Shown here: positions 13,101 to 25,915 of the stretch, in pieces
How positions within the stretch are numbered: position 1 is the first letter of the stretch
How the letters are laid out: the number at the start of each line of letters is the position of its first letter
Source: Lichenostomus cassidix
Lineage: Eukaryota; Chordata; Aves; Passeriformes; Meliphagidae
Length of the DNA: 64,000 nucleotides
Direction of reading: 5' to 3'
Assembly: GCA_008360975.2 (NCBI GenBank)
Contig: CM039179.1
Location: forward strand, 50,760,561-50,824,560
Position numbers and translations under genes: made by a program
Notes under the pieces: model-generated
What the model was told of the DNA's origin: nothing
The model's input: only the letters and a program-made list of their open reading frames with translations
Database searches by the model: none

Positions 13101-16060
13101 AATGGGGAAGATTGGCTTGTCACTGCAGTACTTAAATGCATCTATGAAGATGTATTCAAGATGGAAGTTTACAGTTATTTAGGGAAACTAGTATGAACTC
13201 TGAATTGAAAAGCAACCTACCTGGGCCAGCATTAGCACTTGTTGCAGAAGCAGAGTTCCCTCGTAATCTAAAATGCTGATATTTTTCATTCTGGATAAGA
13301 ACAAAAGCATTTTCCTTAAGTACTGCTTCACAGCTAACTACTGGGTTTAGACCCCATATAGATGTTCCAGCTTGAAGTCTTCCTCACATTTAACATGAGC
13401 TGATTTTATTTTCAGTTTTGTAGTTGTGCCTCTCATGCTAAGCCCTGGGAACTCCATTAAGGTCTGTGTCTATTTCTGTGTGCTGGAAGGATTGTATGTG
13501 ACATCAGTTCATAGCTCATTTCCTAGGATATGACTTCTGGTTTGGTTTCTGTTGCCTTGACTCTTGTTCTGGAGCTGAATGGCACTGCTTGGTGCCATTG
13601 TGTTCCATAAACTTGCTTTCAACACAAAATACCTAAAAGCAGCAATGTTATATTACATATGTTTTGACATCCCATGCATCCTTAATAGGTTTTCCATAAG
13701 CTTGCTGCCATGGAATCTATCTATTTTACAGCCTCATTCCTTCCTGTTCTGCATGTGACTATTTCTCCATGTTTTGCATTGGGCTGTTACTCTGTTTTAG
13801 CACACAGATGAGAACAAGGGTGGTTGTGTATTAAAGTGGAGTACTAATGTCATACTGATGTTAAAAAAGGATTCCAGAATTATGTATGCAGGCTAATATA
13901 GCTTTCTTTAAGTGGCCTCTATTTTCCAGTAAACTTTGCAGCAGTTCAAATGGTATCTCAGTTACATATTCTTGTATTAATTGCAGTGTTAAATCTGAAA
14001 ACAACAAAACACCAGTCTGCCTTTTAGTTACTTGGGTAACATGAAATTCAAATTACTTGTCCAGAAAAAAAGCAGTTTTTGGAGAAGGGTGAGGCAGGTT
14101 TGTGATTCTGTGAATCAGAAGAGGTTCTCTGCATAGGAGTAGGTATGAGATCTAAGTCTTGTGTTTTAAAAAGCAATGGGGGTAAAGCTCCAGAAAAGGT
14201 ACCTTAGAAAATCTTGTCTTTATAAATTATTTGTATGTGTTGAAAGAAATTAACATCACACTATCTGTTGAGGAAGAGTACTAGCTATAGTCACAACTAT
14301 TCCTAGCAGAAAAGTTATGACCCGTGTTACTTTTTCAGCCTTGCATAGAAAACCTTTATTAATTCACATTTTGTTGTGGGACCTATAGTTGTACGCACAT
14401 GTATCCTGCCTATTGTATCAGCTTCTAGTTAAGTGATGGAAAGGATTTGTGTGCATGTTTCTGTTCTGCATTTATATGGAGGGTAGTTTTAAAGAAGTGT
14501 GGACTTATATGTACTTTTGCATAGATATTTTCTGTAATTCAGCCCAGAAGCAAAAGCTGCTGAAAGCTCCAACAAACGCTGATCTACAGTATTTTGTTCC
14601 AATTTCATTTTATGACCACTTTTTCTCTCCAGAAAAGGAAAGTAATTATTTTTAAGCCTTTTTGAAGCTTAACTGTATGATTGATATCTTGTATGTAAGA
14701 TTACTTTGATGATGATGTTTAGTGTAAAAAAGTGGTCATTTGAGCAAAGCACTAAAAAAGGAGGCAAAATGGAGAGAAGTGAAAGAAGATTAATCAGACG
14801 AAAGAGATGAGCAGTAAATTCTGTTTCCATCTAGACTTTAAAAAAAAACCAAAACCAAACAAACAAAGGAAAAAAAGATATCAGGCAGAAACCACGTTCC
14901 AATATTCAACTATTTTTCAATTTTATGCTATCAGATCCAAGGTTGCTTGCTGATACTAAAAAAAAAGTTATGTTCCTGGAAATCCAGTAGCAAATAACGC
15001 ACACCTTTTTGTAGAACTTAAAACTGTTTAATGCAGGACAGATTGTTCAGCACCAAAATTATCCACACTGATACAAACAGCACTGAACACAATGAGCTGT
15101 GGAAGCTCACAAGCTGATTGTATTTAGCTGTGACTTCATCCTTTAATAACTTTTCCACATGATTCTTCTGTTGAAAAGGTTTTGTTCTGTTTTGTGTCTC
15201 TGTTGTTGTTTTTTATCACTATTAATTTTTTTTTACCAACATGAAGTGACACAGTACAATGCCTTAGTGACTCAGATTCAGTGTTTGTAAGTAATCAGTT
15301 TCTGTTGTCTGTTTTTGGATATGGCTTCTTCTGTTTGTATAAATAGAAGAAGGGTTGCTAAGTTTGTAAGGCAACAAGAAAAGACAGTGTGGGGTTTTTT
15401 TTTCAAATCTATTTCTTTCAAACAATTTCTCGCCTTGCTAGTTCAGTTTCTTCAGTCCTCAAAATGGCCAGTTTTATGCATTCTAGATGATCTTTAAATA
15501 ATAGAAGGTGACATATTCAGGTACTCCACTGCTTTGTTAGTTTACTAAAAACCAGATTGCTGACCTTTAGCTTCCTCCCACAGTAACATGAGAGCATTGG
15601 AAACATATATTGATGATTAAAACACGTAAAATTATGGAGAGAAGATAGTTCAATATTTAAAATAACTGTGAATAAAAGGTGTTTAGATGCTCTTTTTTAC
15701 ACATCCATGGTTTAGTTTTATGTCTTCAATTAGAATTAAAATCTCCTACGTATAAATTGCAATTTTTAAAAGAAACACATGGATATCTCAGTTTCCTGAA
15801 TATTTGCACGGAGTATTAACACAAATATATTTGTACATGAATGTTAAGTAGAGAAATGAAAGGTGTATGATTAATAACAATATGCAAATTTGAAACTAAT
15901 TTATTGGTGTTACACAAAGGGCAAACTGGGATAGTGTTTGGCCAAATATGTTTACATACTTCATATTTGCATGTATTTAATGAACATGCAGTGTGAAATC
16001 ACCCATCTTTGCATAAAAACTAGATAAGCACTTTTTTTGAAGAATAAATTGCTTGAATTT
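10181..16060. other. AT-rich non-coding DNA, no gene seen
   Basis: No gene or repeat family is recognised. The minus-strand open frame 11724-12050 (108 codons) lies in slightly less AT-rich sequence but matches nothing I know. Low-complexity A/C-rich sequence occurs at about 14838-14873. The POU octamer recurs at 15882-15889 (ATGCAAAT) and 15965-15972 (ATTTGCAT), just upstream of the 19-bp hairpin. Confidence 0.55.
12611..12648 (+). other. G-rich run with G-quadruplex potential
   Basis: G-runs at 12621-12625 (5 G), 12630-12633 (4 G) and 12637-12642 (6 G) lie close together in a nearly all-purine stretch. The six-G run can contribute two G-triplets, so four triplets separated by short linkers are possible. 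The runs are seen directly; folding is inference. Confidence 0.4.
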
Positions 16061-16105
16061 CAAAGCCTCAATGGTTGAGTTTGCATCTCAACCATTGAGG
16101 CTTTG
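16061..16105. repeat. Perfect 19-bp inverted repeat with 7-nt loop
   Basis: The left arm 16061-16079 (CAAAGCCTCAATGGTTGAG) is the exact reverse complement of 16087-16105; the loop 16080-16086 is TTTGCAT. All 19 pairs match, which is unusual in otherwise decayed neutral DNA. It points either to recent origin, for example template switching at a replication fork, or to maintenance by selection. At 45 nt it is too short for a typical animal pre-miRNA. It overlaps no recognised repeat. Confidence 0.85.
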
Positions 16106-17980
16106 TACCATTGTATGCTGGTGTCACTTTGCTAGGGAAGATGGCTGTGGATCCATCCATGTTCCCTAATACATGATCTACTTGTGCTGCCAGTAACAAT
16201 GCCAGCTCAGTATATATTCCTCTGTCCTTCCTTTTTGGTGTTGAGTTGTAAAATGTCAGCGTTCTGATTAGTCCTAGACACTGGGAGGGGTCTTTTCCCT
16301 TCACAACATACTGGTTTTTACTTTATTAGGAGAATTATGAAAAGTTATGTTCAGTTGATTTCATGGCTCAATTTTACAAATGCTGGGCTTTTTGTCTCAC
16401 ACTCTGCAAACTGAAAAAGAGTCAAGCTCATCATAAATGATTTTCCCATGATTAAAAAGTTAGACTCCCATTTTTATCTTCCATCTTCGGTGGAAAATAA
16501 ATCCTCTTATGTCTCAATTTGGAATGAAATATATGAAGAGTATACAAAAATATATTTTCTCCTTAATTAGTTGTTTCCTTTAAGTTTTTCAAAGAAGGGT
16601 TACAACTTGACTAAGATCCCTTCCATCTGTCACAATATGTTTGCTTTTATTTTGACTTCCCGTTGCTGTCTTATCAATTATCACATGAATCATTACCATT
16701 TGTTTACCATCCCTTTCTTTTGTTTTGTTTCTCTTCCTCCAAATGATTAAAACACCAAATTGAATGAAAGGTTAGAAGTACACTGTGATTCACATTTGCC
16801 CCATCTTATTAAAACAAATAAACCAACCAGTTATATAAATTAAATGTGCTTGAGCTATGGCATGCAGATGCTTTTATCAGCTCTGGGCTGAAGAGGTTGT
16901 GTGCATTCGGGCATGCACGTACAACTGTTCTTTGGAAGGGACAAACCTCATTAAGATTACAGGTGCCTGGAAATAACTTCTGAGAAAATAGCTACCATTT
17001 TCAATAAAGCCACTTCCTAAGAGGAAATGCAATTTATTATGTTACTTAGCACAAGTGAGCAGCTTTGCTTTTATTTAGATATCACTAGACCCATTTAAGG
17101 TCACAAATATTTTATTTATTTTAAACTGAAGTTAGCAGTTTTTAATGGTTGGGGGGTCTGACAACAGTATACTTAATTTCAGTATGAAGTTTCTGCTGTC
17201 TTTAGGAGCACATGGGCTAGTCCTGGGGATTTTGTGTTGCAACATGTGATTTTGGAAGAGGGCTCTAAACTCTGATCAGCTCAGTCACCAGCCATAGAGA
17301 TGGGGTTAAAATGGACTTTTGAACTTATGAGTGAAGAACCTTTAATTTCCATTAAATATGTATCCATGTGTGTTTTTTGTTTGCTGCCATTGTTTGGTTT
17401 TTTTAGCTATTTTTGCTAATATAGTCCTTAGAGGTCTCAACTAACACTACTATTATCTTCCTAAGGATAAGAAAAATGACTGAGAAACTATCAGTACATT
17501 AAATCTCTGTTTTCTAAAAAGAGAAGGGAAAGGAACAGAAATTTTGAAAGAGAGAACAGAAAAAAGGGAAAAAAAAAGGCAAAATCACAGAAAATTTCAG
17601 AGTCATAGTTGGGAATAAGATTCCTGTCTTCACTTGTTCACTTCTTATTAACAAGAGAGATTAACCTTGTTCTTTGAAAGTACAAAGAGATTAATAGATA
17701 CACTATTCAAATACCCTTAAGACCCATTTTGAGTGAAAATTGGCTTCTATCACTGGTCTGTGCATATTTGACAAAAATATGTTAACTGAAGTTAGGAATA
17801 ATTCTAGTGACTAAAACTGTGGCTGCTTTGATGTAAGGGTTCTTGGATCATGGGCTGGGATTTACTAGTCTACAGCTCACAAATTACAGTTTATTAATAC
17901 ATTGATAAAAATTATTCAAACCTTGACATCCTAACTTTCCAAGGCTCATGCTGAGATTTCATATCTTGTCATTTGTTTTT
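16106..17980. other. AT-rich non-coding DNA, no gene seen
   Basis: No gene or repeat family is recognised. The interval around 16750-17060 is rich in AT-homeodomain-like words and could be a conserved non-coding element, but nothing in the sequence alone decides this. The + strand is purine-rich from about 17516 to 17580. Confidence 0.5.
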
Positions 17981-18086
17981 TGAGTAACCTGGTCTAGTGA
18001 AAGGAATCCCTACCCATGGCAGAACAGTGGTAATTGGTGATCTTTAAGGTCCCTTCCAACCCAAACCATTCTATGATTCTGTGATT
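17981..18086 (+). mobile_element. CR1 LINE fragment, 3' terminal end
   Basis: The sequence reads through the diagnostic avian CR1 3' end: TGAGTAACCTGGTCTAGTG, then CCCATGGCAG, then GATCTTTAAGGTCCCTTCCA, then CCATTCTATGATTCTGTGAT. It ends in the CR1-type octamer repeats ATTCTATG and ATTCTGTG at 18069-18086. CR1 is the dominant non-LTR retrotransposon of birds; it lacks a poly(A) tail and is usually severely 5' truncated, as here. Only about 100 bp of non-coding 3' sequence remains, so the copy is dead. Confidence 0.93.
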
Positions 18087-19889
18087 TTCCTTCTCACAAA
18101 ATATTTTGTCATTTTATTCTGTTCTTAACCTGGACTCTGAGGGTTTCTTTCTTACCAGGTCTCTGTGTTAGGCTAGCGTAGCTTTCTGTCTGTTTGGTCA
18201 CTTGTTTGGTTGTTTTCAACTCCTAACTATAGAAAACACTATCCTTTTCGTAAGGAGAGTTTTCCTCAGCAGGCTTTTGTAAGATTGCAAGTGACTGAAT
18301 TCAAACATGGCACCACACTTTGGACATTGTTTTGCATATTTCCGTAAACCAAAGACTGCACTATTATAGTAATGATTATCACTGTTATAACATTTGTTTT
18401 AAAGCAGCTTTGAGGATACAAACTAGAATAGGATTTTTTGCCTGGCAAACAACCCCACTATGACTTGCACTGAGTGGCAGAAATAAATACACTACGATCT
18501 AATGCATTACTTATTCAGTTTGCAACTGAAGACAAAACTTAACATTTCATTATACATTTTTATCAGTTTAAAAGGTTGCATATTAATAGTAATAATATTT
18601 GAGTGGGTTTGTATTTTTACCTCTGAAAATCTTGGGCCCATAGAGATACTTAGTGCAAGCTGCCCACAGAAAATGATGTGAATGACTCCCCAGATGACAT
18701 CTCTGTGGGAATGCATTTTGAGGCATATGATTTGTTTCAACATTGCAAACTTTTATGTCAGTTCCATTTGTTTGTTTTTTATAACATTTGTGACCTTTTA
18801 AGTATTTGGACACGTTCATTCAAAATCCTCAAAATGAATCTTAATTAAAAAGAGTTGATCTAAAAAAATACTCCCTCACTCTGGGTAGAATTTCTGTCAT
18901 ATCAATCCACAGACAAAAACAAATGATGTTTAGGAGTAGTGGCATTTTCAGTTTGAGTTACTAGCATGAGCTTGTGTGATCTTGCTGAACACTGCCATTT
19001 GCAAAAGAGCAATTAAAACAGATGACAATCTGCTAATCACACACAGTTCTATTTAGAAATTTAGCAGTATTTTCCCAGTTTCTGTTTTTGCTTGACTTCC
19101 TAAGAGTAAAAGTAAGTTTTATGTATTTATATTGTTTATAACAGTATGTAAATTTGGGAAACTTCACCACAGATCAACAGTTTTCAGTAGGCTAAAAATA
19201 TACCCCAGTGTTGTAAATATCCTTAGTGAAAGCTCTGAGTGTTTGTGTAGTATATGTTTGTATGCATATGTTTGTGTTACTAAAATATTCCATATTTGTT
19301 TTACATAAAAGTGTTTTTATGCTGATTGACAAATTCTGCATTTGTTAAAAGAAGAAAGTAATGAAACAGGCCTATGTAGCTGTTAAATTAAAGCTGATTG
19401 GAAGGCAGAAGGCACAGGCATGCTCAGGATTTAGGATTTAGAAGTAGTGTAATTTTCACTTACAAAGGATGAGCTGGCTCGATTTGCTGATCACTCTCAT
19501 GATTTGTAGGTTTTGTCTGTGATTTTAACCTTGAAATCATTATAGGCCTGACAGTGGTGATACTCCACTTGTATTCAGCTAGGAGCTCTGGCTACACCTA
19601 GAGGCGAAGTGATTCTGGTGGCTTTGACAACAACACTGAGAAGTTCCTGTCATTTTGGAAGAACCTCAGAACATTAAGAATACAGGGAGAAATGGGTAGG
19701 AGCAAGGTAGCAGGATTCACCAATTGAAAGAGACAGCAGTCAAATACAGGGATTGTATTTGGTTACCACTTTGTGTTGAGAGGTTATCATTCCTCTGCAG
19801 AGCTGTGAGTTTTTCTTAGCAAAGTTTGAAGTCTTTGAATTTCTTAAGTGCACTGCTATTCTCCTGTTGCTCATTCTTCATGAGTGGCT
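18087..19889. other. AT-rich non-coding DNA between two CR1 copies
   Basis: No gene or additional repeat family is recognised. The two overlapping minus-strand open frames at 18507-18819 resemble no known protein and are probably chance. Confidence 0.55.
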
Positions 19890-20690
19890 ACATGAACTTC
19901 TCAGTGATGGTGCTATAACCACTTCCCTGGGGAGCCTGTTCTAGTGCTCAAGCACCCTTGGGGTGAAGAACCTTTTTCTGATATCCAACCTAAGCCTCCC
20001 CTGACTTGGCTTTATGCTGTTTACTCAAGTCCTGTCCATGAGAGGGAAGAGATCAGCTCCTGCCTCTCCACTTTCCCTTGCAAAGAAATTGAAGAACTGC
20101 AATGTGGTCTCTCCTCAGTCTTCTCCAGGCTGAACAAACCAAATGACCTCAACTGCTCCTCATATGGCTTCCCCTCCAGACCCTTCACCATCTTCATTCC
20201 TCTCCTTTGGATGCTCTCTAATAGTTTAATGTCTTTTTTATATTGTGGCACCCAAAACTAACCCCAGCACTGGAGGTGAGGCTGCCCCAGTGCAGAGCAG
20301 AACAGGACAATCCCCTCCTTTGCCCAGCTGGCAATGCTGTGCCTGATGTCCCCCAGGACATGCTTGGCCCTCCTGGCTGCCAGGGCACTGCTGACTCACA
20401 TTAAACTTGCCATCAAAGAGGACCCCAAGGTCTCTTTCTGCAGCACTGCTCTCCAGCCTATCATTCTCTATCTATGCACACAAGCAGGATTTCTCCATTC
20501 CAGGTTCTTAATTCGGCACTTGGCCTTGTTAAGCTTCATGCAGTTGGTGATTTCCCATCTCTCTCATTTGTCGAGGTCTCTCTGCCCTCAAGGGATTCAA
20601 CAGCTCCTCCCAATTTAGTGTCATTGGCAAACTTAGTATTCCTTCGAGTCCAGTGTCCAAGCCATTAATGAAGATGTTGAAGAGAACTTA
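19890..20690 (-). mobile_element. CR1 LINE fragment, 3' part of ORF2
   Basis: The minus strand encodes the C-terminal part of CR1 ORF2. The frame at 20021-20251 contains [15 protein letters not shown], then [22 protein letters not shown], the typical post-reverse-transcriptase region. Further upstream on the minus strand, conceptual reading shows NIF, then LSKFANDTKL (the FADD active-site box altered to FAND), then LGGAV. Frameshifts and stops break the reading. The plus-strand text GTGAAGAACC near 19971 and CTCCTCAGTCTTCTCCAGG near 20112 is standard antisense CR1. The copy is 5' truncated at about 20690, right next to a (TA)7 run. Confidence 0.92.
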
Positions 20691-20702
20691 TATATATATA
20701 TA
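20689..20702. repeat. (TA)7 dinucleotide run
   Basis: Seven TA units abut the 5' truncation edge of the CR1 copy, consistent with an AT-rich insertion junction. Confidence 0.8.
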
Positions 20703-21425
20703 AATAAGTATCCTCTTACATTGTAAGGAAAGTGCTTTGTAGAGCTGCCCATTCCTATTCTTATTCATTGTCTGTGGATACAGAATACAGAATCTGATAG
20801 TGCCTTCCTTTAAAAGTGAAAAACCTCCTATTGATTTCACTGCCAGGTTGGATCCTTAAGCAGTGTAAAATACAGCTGACTTTTGAAAGTGTACTGCTGT
20901 TCATCCTTTCTTGGCTGCTGCAAGGATTCCGCTTCTTGCAGCTGTATTTTAAAATGAGAATATGTTTTAATACATATTTTATTTTAAAAGGTAAATGGAG
21001 ACCTAGTATAGTAAAATAAGTTACTGGCTGAAGGTTATCAGAATGTTTAGGTATGGGAATTATGCACAGCACTCATTAGCAAATATACATTCAGGATAGC
21101 CAAAGTGCTGGTATGTATGCAGAGTAATACTCCTACAGAGGTATCCAGACAGCTTTAGTGCTGTAAATGTTTATTGTGTTTATTCAATATGTTCAGGAGA
21201 ACTAAAAGGAAATGTAGCCAGTAGTAGCACTAGCTATCCTGTACCTGATGGAGGTTTTCTGTGGAGATGGTGTTCCAGGCCTTCAGTTTTACCAAGCTCC
21301 ATTTCAGAGGTTCCTTCTTTCCCTCCTGAATTCCCATAAGCATTTTGGTTGTTCTTCATGCATCAAATAATAATAAAAATGTTGTTAAGTTCAGGCCTTA
21401 CTCAATTCCTTTTTATTTTTCTTCA

Positions 21426-21465
21426 GTGTAAAAAAAGACCATAAAGTGCAAAAAAAGACCATAAA
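21426..21465 (+). repeat. Tandem duplication, 2 x 20 bp
   Basis: GTGTAAAAAAAGACCATAAA (21426-21445) is followed immediately by the same 20-mer with a single T to C change (21446-21465). It is seen directly and is probably a slippage product. Confidence 0.85.
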
Positions 21466-21537
21466 GAGCTAAGAGAATGGAAATGGTTCTGAGTGGAAGC
21501 ACTTTTATATGGTGGGAAAGTTATCATCTACTCTGTC

Positions 21538-21557
21538 AAAAAAAAAAAAAAAAAAAA
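21538..21557 (+). repeat. Poly(A) run of 20
   Basis: Twenty consecutive A are followed by GAAAAAG. It may be simple sequence or the tail of an old processed insertion; no cDNA-like source is recognised upstream. Confidence 0.7.
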
Positions 21558-23964
21558 GAAAAAGCCAGGAACACAAAAAAGTAGGGAATGGGGGTAGAAA
21601 ACCATAAAGATGAGAAGAAAGTAGAAAGAGGGCATATGCCCCAAAGCCCGCAAAAGAAAACCAGTGGCGGAATAGGAAAATGAAAGGGACAGTAGATAAG
21701 AATCACTGCAGACGAGTAAGTCTACAATCTCCTAATTTCCCCAACAGTTCTGATAGAACTGGAAAGGGTTGTGCAGAAGGTTTTATGCTGTGTGTGGTGT
21801 ACTTTTGTCTGCTTTCAAGTTAAACTTTTCTTCCTCTCAACAATTACAGCAAGCTCCTGGACGTGATGCCACATGTTTCTGTGATAACCAAGCATTTCAA
21901 ACATTTCATTTACACAGGTTTATCTCAAACAATTTTTTCCCTGTATATCTAATTTTTCCTGAATATATTATATATATTATAGTAATTTTACAGCCTGAGT
22001 TGAAATAAAAAGGTTAGACTAAGAAAGCTAAAATGGAATCAAAAACTTCTGAAATATTAGAGATATTCACTGAATTTACTTAGATCTAAATAGGAAGCTC
22101 ATGCAGACTTTAAGAGCTGAGAATGCCGCTTGTACTTGCAAATGCTTATACTCTGAAATATAAGTAGTGTTTCATAATTATGTACTGAGGAGGATTATTA
22201 GGCTTCAGAATGTGCTTTATTGACATGGGAACAACACTTTCTGTACTGCAGGTCAGAAAACCAAGAAGTTTTTCTATCTGTTTTCCATTAAAAAAAAAGA
22301 AATTATATTACTATGAAAATAGGCGTATGTAAGATGTTCATGTCCTGAGTGAAGAAAAAATTGCTTTGTACTTACAAATTAGGTGAAAATATGTTATGGC
22401 ACTATGTTCTCTTCAAATTTTTCTAGATCAACAGTTACTGGCTAGGTGAGCTTATTGTTTTTTGTGTTCCCTCACATATCTCACTTAAATATATGCTCCT
22501 CACTTGGGTGGAAAAAATGTTGTGAGAAACGTGCTTACATCTTTAACATAGTAATTGTTCAGTTAATCTCATTAATGGGGGAAGGAGGCTATACTTCACT
22601 GATACCGATTAAATATCCTATACTGGCTTCTATATAAATAGCTACAAATGTGCACAATGGTTACATTACATGGTATATTTAACAACACAGCTAAATCAGA
22701 AAGTATGAGCTATGCCTTTAGTGATGGGAGTACTAACGATTGCATGCAAGAAGATTTTTTTGCTCTGCAACCATGAAGGAAATAATTGCTGTTCAGCACT
22801 ATTCAGTTACGTTTGCATATCAGTAAAAACACATGCACAGAGGCTCCACCTACATTCCTAGTGCCCTAGCACTGATATGAGTCCAGCATACATTAAAGCT
22901 TCAGAAGTTGTTACAGTTTTCACAACTTGCAAAATGCGTGTAGTTTTCAACTGAGTTAATTTGACCACTTCAGAAGAAATTGCAAAGGTGACATTCAGAT
23001 TTTATGATTTTCTTTTATTTTACACAAAAAGTACCATAGGTGACATTTTACAGATTTATTGCATGACTGCTTCCGCTGAGGTTTAAATCTTGTGGAGTTT
23101 TTCCTCTTTTTGATTCATTGCAGATATAAATATATAAAGCAAATGTTTCTCTTTCATGTTTTAGATGGAAGACTTTATTTGAAAACTACTGTCATGTATT
23201 GAATTTTTCCTGCTGAAAATACGTGTGCTACGGTAAAGAACGTTGCAGTAAGACATTGGCTCATAAGGAGTTCTGTGGAAACAAAACGTTTTCAAACCAA
23301 CTTCCTCAACTTCATTTATCAATGTTCTTCAAAAATTTAAAGAATTCTGCAAGAGTGTCCTCATTTGGTTATCTCCTGTGGCTCAACTTGGAGATCTAGA
23401 GAATGTTTGTAAATGTACAGTAGCACTGTTCTCACAGCGAAAATCTGTATCTCTGCGCCGGACTATTGTATCCAAAATTACAGGCGGTCAGAACAAGGCT
23501 GAGTATTCCCTTTTTCAAGGAATGCAGACTCTCTCTTCCTCTGATGATTCTATATTTGAGCACATCCAATGATCCTTCCAGCGGTGTCCAAGTACACTTA
23601 CAGACTGTTATACCATACCGAAACCAGCAAGACAGCTCAGAAATGAACTTGTAGAGGGCATAAAAGGATTCTTATTTAAAAAAAAAAGGAAAAAAAAAAG
23701 GTAAAAGAAGAAAAAATTGATACATTCAGTTTTCAAACTATGATCGTGGGTTTTCTTCTAAAGACATTTTTCCATATGCTTTCCAAGAGACCAACACATA
23801 TATGTTAGACTACATTAAGTGAAATGGAATTTTGTGTAAGTGAAAAGAAATGCTGAATGTAAACAAACTGTTTTACTGTTCACAAAGTCTCCTTTCCTAA
23901 AATAAAATTTAAAAAAATAAAAAAGAATAATAATTTCTCATTGTAAACTGGCAGGGGTTTATGA

Positions 23965-23970
23965 AATAAA
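23965..23970 (+). terminator. Candidate proximal poly(A) signal
   Basis: An AATAAA hexamer sits in ATGAAATAAAAGACTTTGC. It would give the short form of the proposed 3' UTR. Chance occurrence is common in AT-rich DNA, so confidence is low. Confidence 0.3.
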
Positions 23971-25475
23971 AGACTTTGCTTCTTATCAAAATGTTGGTCA
24001 CATGTACAGTATATAACACAAATCACACAAGGAAGGTATTATGTATGCAGTAGAAATCTAGAGTTTAGGAAATGAAACTTTTAGATAATATTGTTTTGTC
24101 ACCCTGTTGGTCAGAAAGACACCTTTCTAGTTTTAACGCATGCAGGCATGTAAATATTTGTCCTGGAGTCACAGTATTACTGAATGAGATCTTAAGCATC
24201 TGGTAACAAGTCAGAATTCTGTATCAGCTACTTTTATTTGTATATTGAGCCCTGGTTAGTGCCCTGACTAGTGCACTTCTAAGAATGGACTGTGGCTGAG
24301 CAGCAAGTCAAAATGCCAGAAATATTTTTATATGTTGATGTCATATTACGTCAATGTTGCTAAAAAAAAGAAAACCTAACAAACACTTGATGTATCAGTC
24401 CAATTCCACGTAGAACTGAGTGATACAGTTGAAGTCTATTGTCCCTCCCACCTTGTCTTAGGGATGGATGGTTATGTGTTACTTTCACTGTCTTTATGAA
24501 AGCTACAATATGTGTTTTCACCTTTGTGCTGATAACTGGAAGTAAGCCGCAAAACACTGCTTATTACATTACTAAAAATTATGTTCTTTGCTTTGCATAC
24601 TTTTGGGTTACCCCTTTAAAGACTGATTTTGTGAATCAGTGCTGTTACTGTAAGTTTTGTGATTATGCTTTCTTCATCTAATGTTTTATGCATATAAAAT
24701 ATTATTTATTACATGGAAACATATCAAAACCTTAAATGTCTAAGATACCTAACTTAAAGCAAATATTTCTTTAAAAGTAGTTCTGATTGGATATTAATAT
24801 TATTTTGTCAAAAAAAATTCTAATGTTTTGTAAACTCTAGCACTGAGCTTCTATAGTTTGTAGGTCTTCCTTGCAATACTGGTACACATTTATTTTGTGC
24901 AGTTCATATTTACTCCACCACAATCCTTTTTTAACAGTAGAAATATGTATATACAAGTTCACATCACAGTAGTTTTTTTAAAGAAATATTGAGCAATATT
25001 TTTCATTAAATATTGTTGTCTAATACTTTGTAGTGATGTTATTTTCTAACCATGATTCTTTCATGATTTTCATAGTTGCTTAACACATATGGGATTCTGT
25101 ACTCCAGTTTTTTCATATGCAGTCTTTAAAGGGTTAACAGCTGTAAAGTTGGATGGACTTGTGGCAAGCTTTTGAATCATTCATATCTGAAAGAGAATTA
25201 AAAGCCTACAACTGAAATATGTACTAGCATTTACCATTGCTCTGCTCCTTGCATAGAGTCACCTGTAAGTAGGTTTAGTAGTTTTACAGTATATTCTTTC
25301 AAGACCTTTGGGAATGCCTCAGTGTTTGGCTTGGTACATAAACAGAAGTGTTAAGGATTAAAGGGGAACCAATTTATGAGCTGGATGTTTAGAAAGAATC
25401 TTGCTAAAAATAGTGTAAATATTGCAGAACATGAGATGTTACCATAAGTTGAAATTTTTTGCCCCTCTTTAGTTT

Positions 25476-25536
25476 TACAGGTTTTGGGTTGGTATTTTGG
25501 TTTTGGTTTTTGATTTGGATTTTTTTTTTTTTGGCA
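25476..25536 (+). repeat. G/T-only low-complexity tract
   Basis: The + strand is almost entirely T and G, with repeated GGTTTTGG-like units ending in a run of T. It lies inside the proposed 3' UTR. It resembles similar tracts near 44000 and 45720, and the A/C tract near 32800 on the opposite strand. Confidence 0.7.
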
Positions 25537-25909
25537 TAGATTATGAAGAAAAGTTGTGCTCATGTTATTGTTTATACACTTTTGTAATCTTAAAGTTATT
25601 AATGTCTAGTTGTTCTATATTATAACCACATTTGCGCTCTATGCAAGCCCTTGGAACAGAACATACTCATCTTCATGTAGGACCTATGAAAATTGTCTAT
25701 TTTTATCTATATATTTAAAGTTTTCTAAAAATGAAAAAAGGTTATTACGAATTTTGTTGTACAAAATCTGTACAAAAATCTGTTTTTACATCATAATGCA
25801 AGAATTGGAAATTTTTCTATGGTAGCCTAGTTATTTGAGCCTGGTTTCAATGTGAGAACCACGTTTACTGTTATTGTATTTAATTTTCTTTTCTTTTCAA
25901 CAATCTGCT

Positions 25910-25915
25910 AATAAA
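25910..25915 (+). terminator. Candidate distal poly(A) signal
   Basis: The AATAAA is in CTAATAAAACTGTCTG, preceded by a long T-rich tract (about 25876-25900) and followed within 30 nt by a GT/T-rich stretch. This is the layout of a functional vertebrate cleavage site. Confidence 0.38.

Larger units (their letters stand above)
20703..23146. other. AT-rich non-coding DNA, no gene seen
   Basis: No gene is recognised. The stretch contains a 20-bp tandem duplication (21426-21465), a run of 20 A (21538-21557), a purine-rich + strand from about 21540 to 21720, and a 12-bp perfect palindrome GGGCATATGCCC at 21630-21641. Confidence 0.55.

Noticed and set aside
16061..16105. The 19-bp hairpin as a miRNA precursor
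   Set aside because: At 45 nt with a 7-nt loop it is shorter than canonical animal pre-miRNAs and has no lower-stem extension.
16921..16990. Possible antisense CR1 3' end (TTTGGAAGGGAC)
   Set aside because: The match stops after about 12 bases and the CR1 words that should follow are missing.
19944..20618. Plus-strand open frames over the CR1 copy at 20 kb
   Set aside because: They are antisense shadows of CR1 ORF2, whose true coding sense is the minus strand.
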